DNA of 64,000 nt from Homalodisca vitripennis (GCF_021130785.1 NC_060211.1:123887001-123951000), one strand, 5' to 3'; shown: positions 38,563 to 53,420, counted from the first letter of the stretch. Program-made: numbers and translations. The notes: a model not told the origin generated them from the sequence alone.

Positions 38563-39462
38563 CTAGCCTAAAACCCGCGGCTCCGCTCGCGTGGCAGTAG
38601 AGAGGGCTACATCAATCAAGCATCGAAAAGAAATACTAATTTTATTATACGTTTTTCCAATTAATTTATTGCTCTACTAATACATCGTAGCATATCATAA
38701 AATCTATTATAAAAGTTTTTTGTTTATTTTAATGCGTTTTGGTAAACAACGTTATTAGTTGTATTATTTGGAGCATAAATATAAAGGTTCTTCGGGTTTC
38801 CGACTCTTGAGCAAGCGACGAATAATTGACCGTGCGAGAAACAAGAGGGTTCTAGATGGATTCCTGCGACGTTAAGTGATTGTCCTTGTGCCTTATTAAT
38901 CGTCATTGCGAACGCAAGTCGAACGGGGAACTGAAGTCTCTTAAATTCAAATGGCAAGTCGGATGGAATTAAGGGGATGCGAGGGATGAAGACATCTTCC
39001 CCGGCAGATGTTCCCGACAAAATCGTTGCTTCAATGATATTTGGATGTAAATTTTTGACGGTTAGTCGAGTGCCGTTGCACAATTTTGGTGGTCGTAAGT
39101 TTCTCAACATCATTATCGGTGATCCTACTTTCAAGAGTAATTGATGTGACGGCATTCCTGATGGTTCAAGTGAGTTTAAAAACTCCACAGGGTAGTGTAC
39201 AGCTTGTATGTTTACAAAGAACAGCTGATTAAAAATTTGAAAAGACTCTTTCACTTAATAACATATGTTTGCTGCAATGCATTTCTTACGGGTATTTCTG
39301 TAACCAGTGGGGCGGAATCCTGAATCGGGAAAGGGATAAAAAGTATCCTATAACCTTCTACAGATCAAGACGAACAAATTAAAAAAAAAATTAGGCGAAT
39401 CCGTCCAGCCGTTTGTGAGTGATGCTGTTACACACGAACAGTTTCATTTTTATATATATAGA
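38563..39462 (-). mobile_element. internally deleted Helitron carrying helicase 3' end
   Basis: Minus strand: 5' TC at 39461-39462 ('tctatatatataaaaatgaa'), a 256-base 5' segment, an abrupt junction near 39206 to the C-terminal part of a helicase gene, then a short tail with hairpin 'cgcgagcggagccgcg' and the CTAG end at 38563-38566, followed by a host T. Nearly all of the Rep/helicase gene is missing, so it must rely on another Helitron for movement. Confidence 0.8.
38724..39200 (-). pseudogene. Helitron Rep/helicase, C-terminal fragment
   Basis: About 159 codons from the PIF1-like helicase end of a Helitron protein. They begin near [11 protein letters not shown], with [18 protein letters not shown], then [19 protein letters not shown] (the late helicase motif with the conserved KAQGQ), [11 protein letters not shown] and a Tyr/Ala-rich end before the stop. 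Full Helitron proteins exceed 1,000 residues. The Rep endonuclease and Walker motifs are missing. The open frame continues upstream into the Helitron 5' segment, but that part is non-coding in origin. No stop interrupts the fragment, so the element is young. Confidence 0.88.
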
Positions 39463-39469
39463 TATTAAT

Positions 39470-41290
39470 TTTGCAAAAAAAAATATTTTTCAAAGTTTGT
39501 TATTTCACTTTTCATTCCTGGTGTATTGAAAATGAGTTCAGCTACATTGTCAGCTATGATGATCGCCTAATTTGAATTACTACCAATTATTCACATTATT
39601 CGCACCAATTTCAGTGTAAAATTACTAAATACGTATATACTTTTAACATTATTTTCTCCCAGTTTCCACGTTCTATACACCTATTTTAATATTCACAATT
39701 GTATTTTTTATAAATTTACAACCTTATATCATATGTACACGGTAAACAATTTTATTTCTGATGATAAAAAGGCAGTTGAATCCACACTATAAGCTAGACA
39801 TATGAGTGATTATTAAGATATTAGACGGGTGTATACTATTTGCGCCGATAATTGGAGCTTTAAATAGGGTACTTTTATGACCATACTATCCAATTCGGCG
39901 AAGACAATACAAATTGACAAAATACATTACAATTTCAATTTTGTATTTGGAGTACACAAAACTCACTTTCACTTTTAAGGGTTTGATTATTTATAATGTG
40001 GTAAATATTAGAAGGACAAAGTCGGCAGTTAGGTTGCGTTTACAGCTCAATGGATGATGTTTTGGATGAGATAGCTAATAGTAGAGTTGTGAATGCATGC
40101 GTAAATAAAGTGGTAGGCACTTATAAGATTTTCTCATACTTGAGAATTGAGAAAGTCTTTAAAAATTCTTAGTTTTATTCATAGTTATAATATAAATGGA
40201 AAAAGAATTTATGATTGTTCTTAATAGATTTAACTACAAATTCGGCATTATAGTTTTTATAGATTCTTAGCTAGACGAGAGTATTCCGCAAGTGAGTATG
40301 GATGGATATGATGTGATTGTTTATATATGCATTAAGAACCAGAAGAACGGTGTGATTTTGTTTATGAATGAATGTGTTTGCGTGTTTGGAGAAATGTATT
40401 TGGATGGTGCAACGTGTATTAAAGTGGGCATAAAGTTTTGTGGTAAGCGGCCATCACTGTACATCCGGCGAACTTGTGTTTTATCTCGACGGTAGGCAAA
40501 TGGTTGTGTCGGAGTCGCACTGTCTGGTTGAAAACAACTTTTTTGACACATACCGTGGATAAGCTCTCTCAAAGATACCTTGATTTTATGTATAAGGCGG
40601 GTTTTGTAAGTTTATCAATGTATCTACTAGAGCTTAGGGTATTCTAATGGTATCAATCATATTTTTACGAACATAAAGATTACAAATTCAGTCAAATCCA
40701 CAGTAATTCAATCAGAAATGACATATCATTATTTTAACATTGCCTCGTTTCAACCAAGCTGGACAAAAAAACCAGGTCAGACTTTTTTTAAACATAAGAA
40801 CAATTAACATCACGTTGAGGCCGCAAACCATGTTATCTCTTGTTGAAATTGGTTTCCAGTACTAAAAAATAAACAAGTCCAATCAAGTTGTGAAACTTCC
40901 GTCAAGCAGCTTCAAAATATTTTTACGTTGCCAACAAAAATTTTACAATTTCCATTAAAAATTAAGCATATGAAACAATTTGGATGATTACCGGTTTGAT
41001 CAGATCAATCCAGACCAGAAATGAGGTGGGCTATCCTTTGTAAAGAAAATCTTTCGACACTGCTTTGAAAACCTAAATTAAAAATGTTCGTAATGTTTCA
41101 GCCAAAATAATTAGTTCCTTAAAAATTTAGACAACTACTCTAATAAAATCAATGACTCGAAAAGTACCTAATCAAAATATGCTGGGAAATATTGCAGAAA
41201 CCTTAGGTATAAAAAAAATAAAGAAAGGATTCCAATTAATTTATCATTTTTAGGGGTCTACGAAAGGTTAAAAGTCTACGATGTAAAAAG
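39470..41290. other. AT-rich region, no gene recognised
   Basis: A somewhat G+C-richer part at 40270-40580 has overlapping frames on both strands (40292-40495 plus, 40321-40572 minus) without motifs. Otherwise nothing was seen. Confidence 0.4.
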
Positions 41291-41297
41291 ATACAAG

Positions 41298-41603
41298 ATG
41301 TATTCGTATACAAGATGTGACCGTGGATGTGCGGTTTCTCATGTAACTGGAGTCGTCAAGAATGAAGATGAGTACCTGGCGGACGCTTACTTCCGGCTAG
41401 AATCCATAACGGACATCGAACTCCAGCACGTTGTCACGGATATGAGGGGCGGCATTGATAACATTCTGGCTTCATTCCTTAAAATTTTGGCATATTTTAA
41501 TTTTACCTTGCTTCATATAATCAATAAGAGTATTGATGAGAGCATTTTTCAAATCACTTTCAAACTTGGAAAAGTAATCCCGATTATAAAGTGGACGAAA
41601 TGA
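41298..41603 (+). pseudogene. LINE reverse-transcriptase N-terminal fragment
   Basis: A 101-codon frame. The middle has ESITDIELQHVVTDMRGG and the 3' half LLHIINKSIDESIF and KLGKVIPI, matching the order seen at the start of jockey/CR1-type RT domains: a linker with 'T--E', then the RT0/RT1 region ending in 'KVIPI-K'. A short deletion is likely between GG and IDNIL, where a Gly-Asp-rich segment is expected. The catalytic core is absent. Block D begins about 270 bases downstream. Confidence 0.65.
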
Positions 41604-41874
41604 TCATGATTTTGGCCCACGCTTTAAATTTCACATTATAGAGCTCCTGGAGAAAAGACGGAGAGAAACATTTCTCCTTTATAGATTTTCTGATATATGT
41701 TATATAATTAACCTCGTTTATGTAAAATTCTAACATTTAGTTTTAATACTAATGACAGGGAGATCTTTGTTTCATATTGCACACAAAACTTGAACAAAAA
41801 CTTGTATACTACGCATATTTCCTATTGAGTAATTCTCTAGGAGAGAAATTCATCATGTAAATAATAACTATAGA

Positions 41875-44455
41875 AGAATTTATAAACATTGTAACATTCG
41901 GATTATTAGAAGAAAAATAAACAAATAAACTTAATCATTTAATCAACTTATCGTTTAGTTATTTAATATTAATTAATCCATTATTAAAGAGAGCTAATTG
42001 AAATGGTCAGGTAATTACGCGGAGGAATTAATAATAGTACTACGACGTAGATTAGTATCCGTCAACATCCATGCAACTGTGTAAACTCATTAAATTTACT
42101 TTGCGATTTCCTCTAAGTGCATTCGGTACACAAATCCTTCAGATATTAAAAATTGATTACTCTGTATGAACTTGAATATATTATTTTTTCTATTTTAAGT
42201 ACCTTTGAAACCAGTTATATATTTCAACAGATAATTCGATCATTGAAGTAGTCAAGTGTTGTGTAAGAGACATTGGCTTCAAATCTCTTGTAATACTTAA
42301 AAATAGAGGAATAATAATATTACTCTAGCCAAAAGTTTCCAAACATTATGGCTTTACGCTTATTATAACACAGAATAATAATTATATCGTAAGGAAACAG
42401 TTTAATTTTAATGCCTATCGTATTACTAAGCTGTAACAAGGCATACATAAGTAGCATATTCATTAAATGTCACACCCAAGTTTAATATTCACTGAACCAA
42501 CACGAGATACAGATGTTTCCCCTTGTCTCTTTGAGACGCAGCCTGAGGGATCTGTTGCCTTACTTCTCTTTGTATCCAGCCAGACGTGTCACATATGGAT
42601 TTTCCGATATGATTGACTGAAATATATGAATTGAGTGCTAAATAGGCATCCGTGTATAAGTCTTTCTCGTGTACCTATAACAAGGTTGTACATTAGGAAT
42701 GTATTAGTTCCAATATGTCGTGTTTACTTATTTTAATTCAAATAGGCTAAATATAATCTGCTATTCTTTTTTATTTGGCAATATTAAATTTGGTCAGTTC
42801 ATCTGTGTGGAAGTATATTTTGAATCTAACATTTAACTATAAATTTTTATAAAATGTAAAAAATACCAAACTATTCTGTTACACCATAAATCACCTTTTT
42901 CCAAAGTAAGGTGTATAATTTAAATTTAAATTGTTATATGTTATAAAAGCTACAATACATTGTTCCGAGAGTTGGAATCTGTCCTCTTCGTCGTTAGTAT
43001 CCCACTGTACCTTGTAATGTGTGATTGTGACTCTCGTACTTGAGCTCGGGACTTGTATGCTGTGCAGTGACAATACCTGGACTGGACTCCAAGCAGCTTT
43101 TTGGTGTGTTTGAATCCTTTTATTTCCTTTGACTACTTGCTTCTGGTCTTTATTTTTGTATGTGTTAATACCTCCTCCACCTGACAAAGAGGATAGCTTT
43201 CAATCCTAGAAACGTTGTGTTATACCTTTTATAGCCTATAACGATGGAAAATGTCCGTACCCTGATGTGGTTTCAAACCTTCCATTGTTAACTAACTGAA
43301 CAAATTTAAATATTAAGCGCCGATTTACTATAAATGTATTTTAGCAGCTTAATCATTGTATGACGATTGATTGACAAATTTGTTCAGTAATTTTCTGTTC
43401 CAGTCTCTACATTGATTCAGAACAGTTATTGAATATATTATTAGCACTGTTAATACTGTAAATACGAATTACTTGTAAGATATAAATTAAAGAAAAAACC
43501 TATTTACTTCACTATTAGTAGTTTAATCTCATCAGTAATCCCTTTCATTTTAGATTAGATACAGAGTAGAATTGTTTATTGTTCGCTTAGAATTTGTGAG
43601 CTGTCACATCAGTGAATGTAATCCACTTCTGGACCGGAAATAACACCGGAAGTGAATCACAAATCAGATAAGATTTTGTGACAGTGAGTTCCGCTGGTTC
43701 TGTTGGAGACGAAAAGTACGGAGACTCGACAGCTGCTTTTTATACATCTTGTGAAAGCTTCATATCCTTTATTACAGTATTCGTTTCATTTATTTAACGA
43801 ATTATTTCCAATTATAACAGCTGAGATTGCTTGACTATGATATTTTTATTTATGTGTTTTTTTAAGTACTTAAACTCATTTCCACCACAAACTTATTTTT
43901 ACGTTATAACACCTCTCTATATTATTACCATGAATGCAAAATCATTATTTTGTGATATAAATCGAAACTAATCAATTTTGTTTGAATTTTTTTAAGATAA
44001 TAATCAATGCACAATAAATTTAATATTTGTTTTAAGTTATTCAAACTATTGATTATGGTAGTAAAAAGTTAGTCACTTGTATGAACGTATATTTTGTTGC
44101 CACAAATGTTTTTTTTACCAAGTCGGAAACAATAACGAATCAAATCAAGTAATGGACGAAACATTGTTTTTATAACAACAACGTTTTATTGTTTAACTTG
44201 TTACTGGAATTACTTTTCTGGGTTTAGATTGTGAATAACAGATATCGATATTAAGTACCAGTCAAGTACTTCAGACAAGAGTAAATATAAGAATATGACA
44301 CTATACAAGTATGACTGGAGTTTAATGTTAAGATGTTATGAGTTTATACTAAATAGGGTCCTAATAATAGGCCCTCCCCCTTTGACCTAAGTAAAATATT
44401 CACTAATGCTCAGCTAAATCACATGTAGTGACATGTACCACAATCGAACTTACTT
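41875..44455. repeat. duplicated block D, copy 2
   Basis: Collinear with 4385-6985, including the MITE-like piece (about 42934-43278) and the identical 74-base core at 43671-43744. The 98-codon minus frame at 42891-43187 lies over the MITE-like piece and is not shared. On the minus strand around 42.49-42.61 kb the sequence from NHIGKSICDTSGWIQRE is open for about 40 codons, whereas copy 1 has a stop at the equivalent splice-like position. Confidence 0.8.
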
Positions 44456-45000
44456 TGAAGTTCTTAGTTGAACAAGTATACAACTGTATTATAAAGACAA
44501 AACAGATATAACAGAACATTAAAATTTCCGACAGAACATAAACCTTAAGTTATCTCAGACTTTAATTAGGAGCAAACTAAATACAAATTGTCAAGTTCAT
44601 ATGGTTATTTTATGAAAATGTAACCCACAGACAGTTATACAGGTAGGTAGGTGGACGGATAAGACTAAGTTGTACCAAGTTTTAGTTCTCCTTTGTATTG
44701 AGAGTTGTTAGGCAGAAGGACGGGTGGACGGACTACAATACGATTTCAATAAGGTTCTGTCGGGTCTTTAACAATGAACATGCTTGAAAGATAATTAAAT
44801 AATGCTGTCTCATATCTGTGTACATGGGAAATATTACATATACTCAACATGACTATAATTATACTAAGCAATTACACCATTAGAACTAGTAGTTAATGTC
44901 TAAATGACACTCTACTCTAGTCACATTGCTGCTGAAGAGATATCTGAGCAGTAATTGCGCTAGAGGTGTCAGTTGTGAAGTACCATACTATTTATCATAT
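44455..45000. other. AT-rich region, nothing recognised
   Basis: Contains 'aggtaggtaggtggacgga' at 44642 and 'gacgggtggacggac' at 44719, a weak repeated motif of unknown origin. No gene seen. Confidence 0.4.
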
Positions 45001-45001
45001 T

Positions 45002-45004
<3 letters not shown>

Positions 45005-45084
<80 letters not shown>
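45005..45084. repeat. (TA)n microsatellite
   Basis: About 40 AT units directly before repeat R copy 6. Confidence 0.95.
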
Positions 45085-45086
<2 letters not shown>

Positions 45087-45089
45087 AAG

Positions 45090-46060
45090 TAGTAAAACAT
45101 AACGGGCAAATGTCTAACTGTTAAGCCAAGCAACATGCTCGACCTTCTTAATTTTGGTTGGCAAAAAACTTTGTGATTGGTAAAAATCTCCCGGAAATAT
45201 GTCTTGGAGAAACTTTTAATAAGGTTTATTATAATGTTACATACTAAATTACTAATCTAGAGAGGGATTGGGGCTGTCTTTGCTTCAAACAGTTGTTGTG
45301 CATTCACCACTTTTACTAGAATCAACAGCAATGTTACAATGACACTGTTATGCGCACCCAGGTTATAACATCCAATGATACTAGTGCCAGTCCTTAAACA
45401 GGTTTTCGCCCTTCTACCATGTAATACTGGCCCCCTTATTAGGTTGGAGAATGATATCTAAATTTACCTCACGTGTGCTGCAATCTATCGCAGACTATAT
45501 GCACCTACACGGCTAGAGGATAATGTAGATCCGTAAATTCTCACTGTGACGTCTTGAACTTAGAATTATAAATACTTACTATATAACTGGGGTTTGGTTT
45601 ATCAGATTATATATTTATTAATTATCATTGTAGTCCAAGAAGCCTCAGATAAGAAAAAAACAATTTTATATAAGACGAACCCCTTGATATAGAAAGGAAT
45701 TCTATTTGATTCTCGGTTGCCATTTAAATAATAAGAGTTTATAATATAAGGCTATTCTATATGATTATTTGGTTAAAGCTTGTTCTATCTGGATAATTCT
45801 ACAAAATCTTTCAACTGCTTAATGTGGTGACTTGAGAGATATATCGATATTACTGTAGATAAGTTTGATCTATATTAGGATCTTGACAGGATAAGAGTTT
45901 TACTATATCGGATATAAAATGTATGTTAAACAATGTGGCCTTTAAAAACAAACATTTCTAAAGTTTACAACTGTTGGAGACGAGATAGTTTAGGAATCAT
46001 TATAAATTTAGTTCCTACAATAACCTTAGCAATTTATTTATAGACGGATGATTGTCAAAT
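45090..46060 (+). repeat. repeat R, copy 6
   Basis: The left part matches 22690-22915. The core is at 45250-45440 with several small deletions, and the AT-rich tail extends to about 46060 ('caatttatttatagacgg'). It is the most diverged full-length copy. Confidence 0.7.
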
Positions 46061-46920
46061 CTTTCGTTGTATTTAATATAGTGTAGTAATTTTGAAATTT
46101 TAATTTAGCGTAAACGCTTACTTTTTTACATGGAAAGACAAACAAAAGATTTCTCAAGATTTTAATATGAAAGTACATCTCATTGTGAATAAATCAGTAT
46201 TCAATGTAATAGGACAACTATGAAAGCTATAATTTATATGAAATATATTTGTATCATTATACAGTTACAGAAAAGCACAAGCATGCCTGATCTTTAGAGA
46301 ATAACCATTGTAACCTCTAGCGTCAAACCTAAACGAATTTCTATGAGTAATGCGCAGAATGCAATGTCAATATGAACCTTAAATTATGACAAATACAGGA
46401 TTTTATTTCTTGTTTTAGTATTATTGTTTAATTTTTGGTTACCTTAAGATAATAGCGACAGGAAAGTTCTGGTTTGAAGTTTTACATAGGTAAATTTTAT
46501 TCGTTCCACATAAATCTACTTAAAATTAAAATAGTGTGCAATGTTTAACTTATGCTTTACATCAGAGGACATTTGAGTTTCTGGTAAATATGAGACTCGA
46601 ATCTCATTCCTAGTTCTTTCCATAATATTACAACTAAATTTAGGAATAAATTCTTATTACACCAAATGACACTTTCTTACAACGAGTGAGAGAGAAAATA
46701 TTGCTGCGCGATTCATTAAAGGTTGTTGCCTTCCAGGATTTCTTGATAGGATATGAATTAATAAATTACTTGTAGGGTATCATATTTACTTATTAACCCA
46801 CTTAAGTAACATAAATACATAAGTAGAATAATAATAACGTGGATGTTAAGAGATATTAGTTTTGAACATATTTTGGCGAGATATGGATATATTTTTTGCG
46901 TAGGCGAAAAATTTTTGTTT
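46060..46920. other. AT-rich region, nothing recognised
   Basis: No convincing frame or repeat partner. The 61-codon minus frame at 46758-46943 has no motif. Confidence 0.4.
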
Positions 46921-46929
46921 TGCTTTACG

Positions 46930-47065
46930 GAACGTGACGTCACACTCGTTCGCTATTTAACCGCTAGGGGCGGGATAACGCGGTAATGTTGTTAGGGCAG
47001 GCGTTGCTCTGTTCAGTAGCTATCCTGGCGTGCTAGTGAGAGGCTGCTGTCTCTCCTTGTGTAAG
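46930..47065 (+). promoter_or_regulatory. promoter-like GC-rich segment with a splice donor
   Basis: A compact G+C island in AT-rich DNA. It has a perfect CRE 'tgacgtca' at 46935-46942, a TATA-like 'tatttaa' at 46954-46960, GC-rich 'ggggcggg', an arthropod initiator-like 'tcagt' at 47013-47017, and about 45 bases later a consensus splice donor 'gtaagtgac' at 47060. This is what the promoter and non-coding first exon of a plus-strand gene would look like. The TATA-to-initiator distance (about 60) is too long for a classical pair, and no downstream exon could be linked. Confidence 0.35.
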
Positions 47066-48831
<1,766 letters not shown>

Positions 48832-49420
48832 TGAAAACTTCTGGTATGAAATTTGGTTCCAAATTTGCAATTTAGATATATATCTGTTCTATATGAAATA
48901 TATTTATGTTAATTAATGACTACTTAAGTTTTTATTAAAATATATGTATTAATAATAATAAAAGAAATTTACGATTTAGTAATAAATTTCTGCAAAATGA
49001 ATAATGCTGATGATTTTTTTAAAGCTCTTAAATTAAATAACTGCCATAAAAGTCTATAATGTAACATAAATTTGTGCTATAGAAATCTCAAGTGCCGAAC
49101 ATGTTAAAACTGTAGTCCAAAAACATAATTAGAAACTGTACAAATATACCAATTGAACCTAATTGTGTTCAAACTACATTTTTACCATATGAATTTTAAA
49201 TTTGTATTTCACAATACTGAAATGATTGATAGATCGACTTAGAATACAAATCATTATTAGAATTATATACAATGTATTTGTTATTGAATAGAAACAAGTT
49301 TAAGTTTTGTTTTGTTATATTTTATGGTATCAAGAAATTTCCTTCAATACGATAGATCTAAGCAGTGTGCAAGGACATGCATAATTTCTATTACTATCTA
49401 ACTTTCTGGATCTCTATAAT
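48832..49420. other. AT-rich spacer, nothing recognised
   Basis: No gene, repeat partner or RNA gene was recognised between the carrier fragment and block A copy 3. Confidence 0.4.
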
Positions 49421-50510
49421 TTATAGCAAAATGATTGCAAACTCGCACACACTTACACTATGATTGCGAGACAGAAACTAACACACTTGTTACGAGCTCT
49501 AATTTGGAGCTCAAGAGCCCTGATAGGAATGACAAAAACCTCTAAACTGAATCACTGCAGTTTTAAAACACGTTCTTCTGTACTAAGTTAATAGTGAATG
49601 AACATAAGCCAAATGGGTTATTATCTTAAAACTAAAGTATAAAATATTTTACTGTTCATTTACTGTTATGAATACACTTAAAGCACAATAAAATTACCAA
49701 ATATGTTACTACTGTGTCGAGTAATTTTAACTATATTAAGGTTATGACCTATTCGTATAAACATACACTAAACTAATTAATATAAGTGTGCCATTCTGAA
49801 ACAAAAATTGTAGTCAAATTAATTATGATGTTTATAAGTAGAACAATACATTACCTAGTGTATGTGTAGTGTGTGTATTAGTGTAAGTGGGGCGACCTCC
49901 TGCAGCACTGGCCGCATCACCCTGTAACAATCAGAAAATACAGCATATAATAGTATATCTTGGTAAAACATGCACTTGCCATAACCAATATAATTACAGA
50001 AATATACCTTAATTAAATAAGTATTATTAAAAATTAAGTATAATCGTGGAACAAATATGAAAAACTTAAGTACAATATAAGCAGGTAAATGTATTATACC
50101 TTAATGTGTTTCGTAGTAGAGGATTACTTGTTCTAGTTAAATGTAGTTCTACACGCACGCACACTCTCACACTTTCATTGAAACAAAACATTCATACTTT
50201 GCGTGTTTTGCAACACACGTGGAGTAGTGCTAAATGTTAGTGTCACAGAGAGGACGCCAAGCCAACGCAGGACCGAGGTCACCTGAAAATAATCAGAACA
50301 AAACTCTCGAATCACAAAAATGACACAAATGAGTTGGCTGTTTGATTTCTAGTAACTTATAATAAAATGTTTACAGTCTAGATATTTGACTACAAGTGCA
50401 GTTTCAGAATGGCTTTAAATTTACGCCTGAAACATCCCAAATACTCACGGTACTGTGTCTTCTCGCATTGAGGATAAATAACATTGCTGCCTGAAACATA
50501 AGGTAGTAAT
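49420..50510 (-). repeat. duplicated block A, copy 3 (three-exon splice cassette)
   Basis: Exon A is 50449-50490 (acceptor 'gtttcag', donor 'gtgagt'), exon B is 50100-50282 (acceptor 'attattttcag', donor 'gtataa') and exon C is 49855-49921 (acceptor 'gttacag', donor 'gtaatg'). The layout is as in copies 1 and 2, including the flank with 'cttgttacgagctctaattt' (49484), which is shared with copy 1. Block B copy 4 follows after the LINE remnant, as in the 30-32 kb region. Confidence 0.7.
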
Positions 50511-50979
50511 GAGAACTGAATAAGTATTTTCTCATATAGATAATAGAGGTTAAAAGTTTATATAAATATTTGTAAAACGCACCATCATAAATGTCTTTAA
50601 ATACAGGTATTTACATCTTGTACAACACTTCAACCTGCTATTTTTGCATGCTATAGAATATGCTTATTATCATAAATATTTGCGTTTCGTCGTATTTTGA
50701 CAAATGTAAAAAATCTTTATCAGACATGTGTATAGTGTTGTACTAATTAGTAACTGATAATTTGACTGAGAGCAAAATTGATTTTTTACAAGACTGAGTA
50801 GATTATTATAAGGAATTATTTACACAAAATAAGAAATGGCATGACGGAGGCGTGTGAAAAATGTAGGGAAAAGTCACGACTGTTGTATTATTAGGTTAAC
50901 AGATATAAATAAAAAGGCCACGTGCGCATGTGCGAAATATGAGCATTCTAATCCAACTTAAAGCATCTTTGTATAAAGC

Positions 50980-51640
50980 TCTAAAATTCAAATTCAATTT
51001 CAAATTCGTGCTTTGTAATTGATCCCAAGAATCTTAGTACATATGGTAAATTTGGATGTATAAAAATTAATTTTGCCATATTTAAGTTTACTTCGGAGAG
51101 ATTTTTTGAGCAATTACGAAAGTTATAAATCCCTGCTGCCACTCTAGAGCAAACAATACCAGCATGACTGACTCTGGTCAGCCCTCGATCAAGATACATT
51201 CCTAGACATGTCGTGGGGGGGAGATCATAGAATAAAACAGCTGCTGATTCTTAAAATTTCATTTGCTTTCAGCATTAAGTGATAATATTGGATTTCGAAT
51301 GGTTAGTTTGAAAAGTAATATCAGTACAATACTATAAGCAAGAGTTCAAACAACCAAACTATTTGTTTTCCGTTCTCCTGTAATATCTTTGAAACAAATC
51401 ATAGTATTGTCAGCATACTGAATAAAGTGCCTCGTTTGGGCAACATTATTCAATCTGTTGACGTGTACGAATAACTCTAAAGGTCCAAGGTTTTATCCCT
51501 GACGGACTCTACATGTAGTTAGAATTATGTTCTTACCTTTGAGGTAAAAAGCGAACAAGAACTGGACAGAGATTGATACATTTTCTATCTTGTACAACAA
51601 TGCTTATTGCTCAATTATCAAACGACTTAGAAAGTTATAA
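50980..51640 (-). pseudogene. degenerate LINE reverse transcriptase
   Basis: Reading on the minus strand from about 51640 downward, fragments in several frames give a 'LSKSFDN' piece (RT 'D-SKAFD' region), a GVRQG-NLGPLELF piece, then FIQYADNTMICF (the catalytic 'YADD' box with the second Asp changed to Asn). Finally 50981-51199 gives MYLDRGLTRVSHAGIVCSRV, the post-catalytic segment. There are many stops and frameshifts. This is an older, different LINE from those at 11.4 and 61.2 kb. Confidence 0.75.
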
Positions 51641-51829
51641 AAATATATTTAAGACATGCACAGTTTATACACAGTACCTACTTTTCCATTTTACCTATTA
51701 ACATAGTTATGTAAAAATGGTTATGTTCAATAAATGTAAGTTATAGATTCACATAAATTACTCTAAAAATATATCACAGCAAAACAATTACAAACAGAAC
51801 AAAATTCTAAATAAAAACAATGTCGGTTA

Positions 51830-52740
51830 GTGGACGAAAATAATGTCAGCTACAACTTTCGCATACTTTCAAGTACCAGGTTGATTACTTGAAGTATAAC
51901 AATTGGCTCTGGAATACAAGTTAAAACACATTAAACAAGTGAAGAAATACTTTTCAAAGTAAATATCATAAGGAAAATTTTTAAAACATATTCTGGAAAC
52001 AAGCAATGGTGGCGCAAATTTAACAGTTAAATACGTTTATTATTACATTTATAAACTCGCAACGTTTTTCTCTCCCTTTGCGTGTGTCTACGATACTATA
52101 CTCACTTTCGTTCAGGGTAAAAAGCAAAAATAAAGTACGTCTGAGGAAATGTACTTAATTGTCGACTGTGAAAAATGAAAAACATACTTCTTTGTAGAGT
52201 GATGTGTTTTTAATTTATGTAAATATTTAATCAACTGTACAGCCTCAGCGGTAGTGATAATAACGGACATGTATGTGGAGTAGTGGCCGGAGTCCATACA
52301 GTACTTTCAGTTAAATAAGTAGGTTATAGTACTTCTGCTATTCTACAGGTAAAAAAGTCAAAATCATGAGTTGCTACAATCTAAACGCAAGGGTTAATTG
52401 TTTAACACCAATATTTAGACAACATATATAGCCATACATACAAGACAACACCTACGTAGATTGTAATCAATGAAAATTGTGATGTTTTGACTTATCCATT
52501 TGAAGAACATTGCAGTCAAAGCGACAGAGGTTCAGCCGTGGTATTGGGGTTATAGATCGGAAGAAGACTGAAAATGAACTCTGCTAACTTTGTCAGTATC
52601 AACTTGAAACAAAATTACTCATGATGCCACTGTACTTAAATATTTTTCAAATGTATTAGGTTTTAAAACTGTGTTTTCATGGTAACGAGGAATAATTATT
52701 GTTTGTTAAGAAATAGAACAATCGTAAAGCTTAAGTTGGT
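51830..52740. repeat. duplicated block B, copy 4
   Basis: Landmarks are 'caagcaatggtggcgcaaat' (52001), 'gtggccggagtccatacagt' (about 52283), 'catgagttgctacaatctaa' (about 52366) and 'tttcatggtaacgaggaata' (about 52675). It is the copy most similar to copy 1. The region homologous to the candidate exon (about 52489-52560) lacks a GT donor. Confidence 0.75.
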
Positions 52741-53420
52741 GATATAAATTCTGTGAGGAAGAGAGAACATGTAGATATTTTTTACAGAAAGATAATAAAT
52801 AAATTAATGCATATTTATTTCATCATAGAAATAAAGTTTATACATATATACAAAAACAGTAAATGACCTCTACATGGGTTTAGCTTGTGTGTGGAGATCG
52901 ATTTGCGATCAGCAAAATGAATATATACTAATCAAAAGCATGAATACTGTAAAATATTCGTATGGAAAACGTAAGGTAATGAAAACATGAAATTTACGTT
53001 ATAAATATGCATTATGTAACGTATAAATACTCGTAATATAATAAAAAATAAAGAAAAAAACAAATACATAGCCACAACAAAGCAAGTATTAGACAATAAG
53101 ATGACTAACAGATTACAACGGAAAAAATTGTAATGTAATCATGAATGATTTAATAAATAATAACAATTTTAAGTTAATTTATCCAAAAGTAAAAGATTAA
53201 TCGATGACAGTTTATTGGGAGGCTTGGAACCTCTGACACACTTCTACACTCACGCCACACATAACCAACATCTCTTTCATTTTCGTTCTCTTTCTCCTAT
53301 CTTTCCCCCTCTTCTTTCCCCTACATTTACCAACATCTACACACAATCTCTCTCAACACACAATCCTACAAGGTTACAACATTATGGCACTATAATAGAC
53401 CAACCCACTGTAAACACAGG
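52740..53420. other. AT-rich region with a pyrimidine-rich segment
   Basis: The part 53215-53430 is rich in C and T on the plus strand and gives a 71-codon frame (Thr/His/Pro/Ser-rich) without motifs. A long polypyrimidine-type repeat or a relic is more likely than a gene. Confidence 0.35.

Noticed and set aside
42891..43187. 98-codon minus frame
   Set aside because: Lies over the MITE-like part of block D copy 2 and is absent from copy 1.
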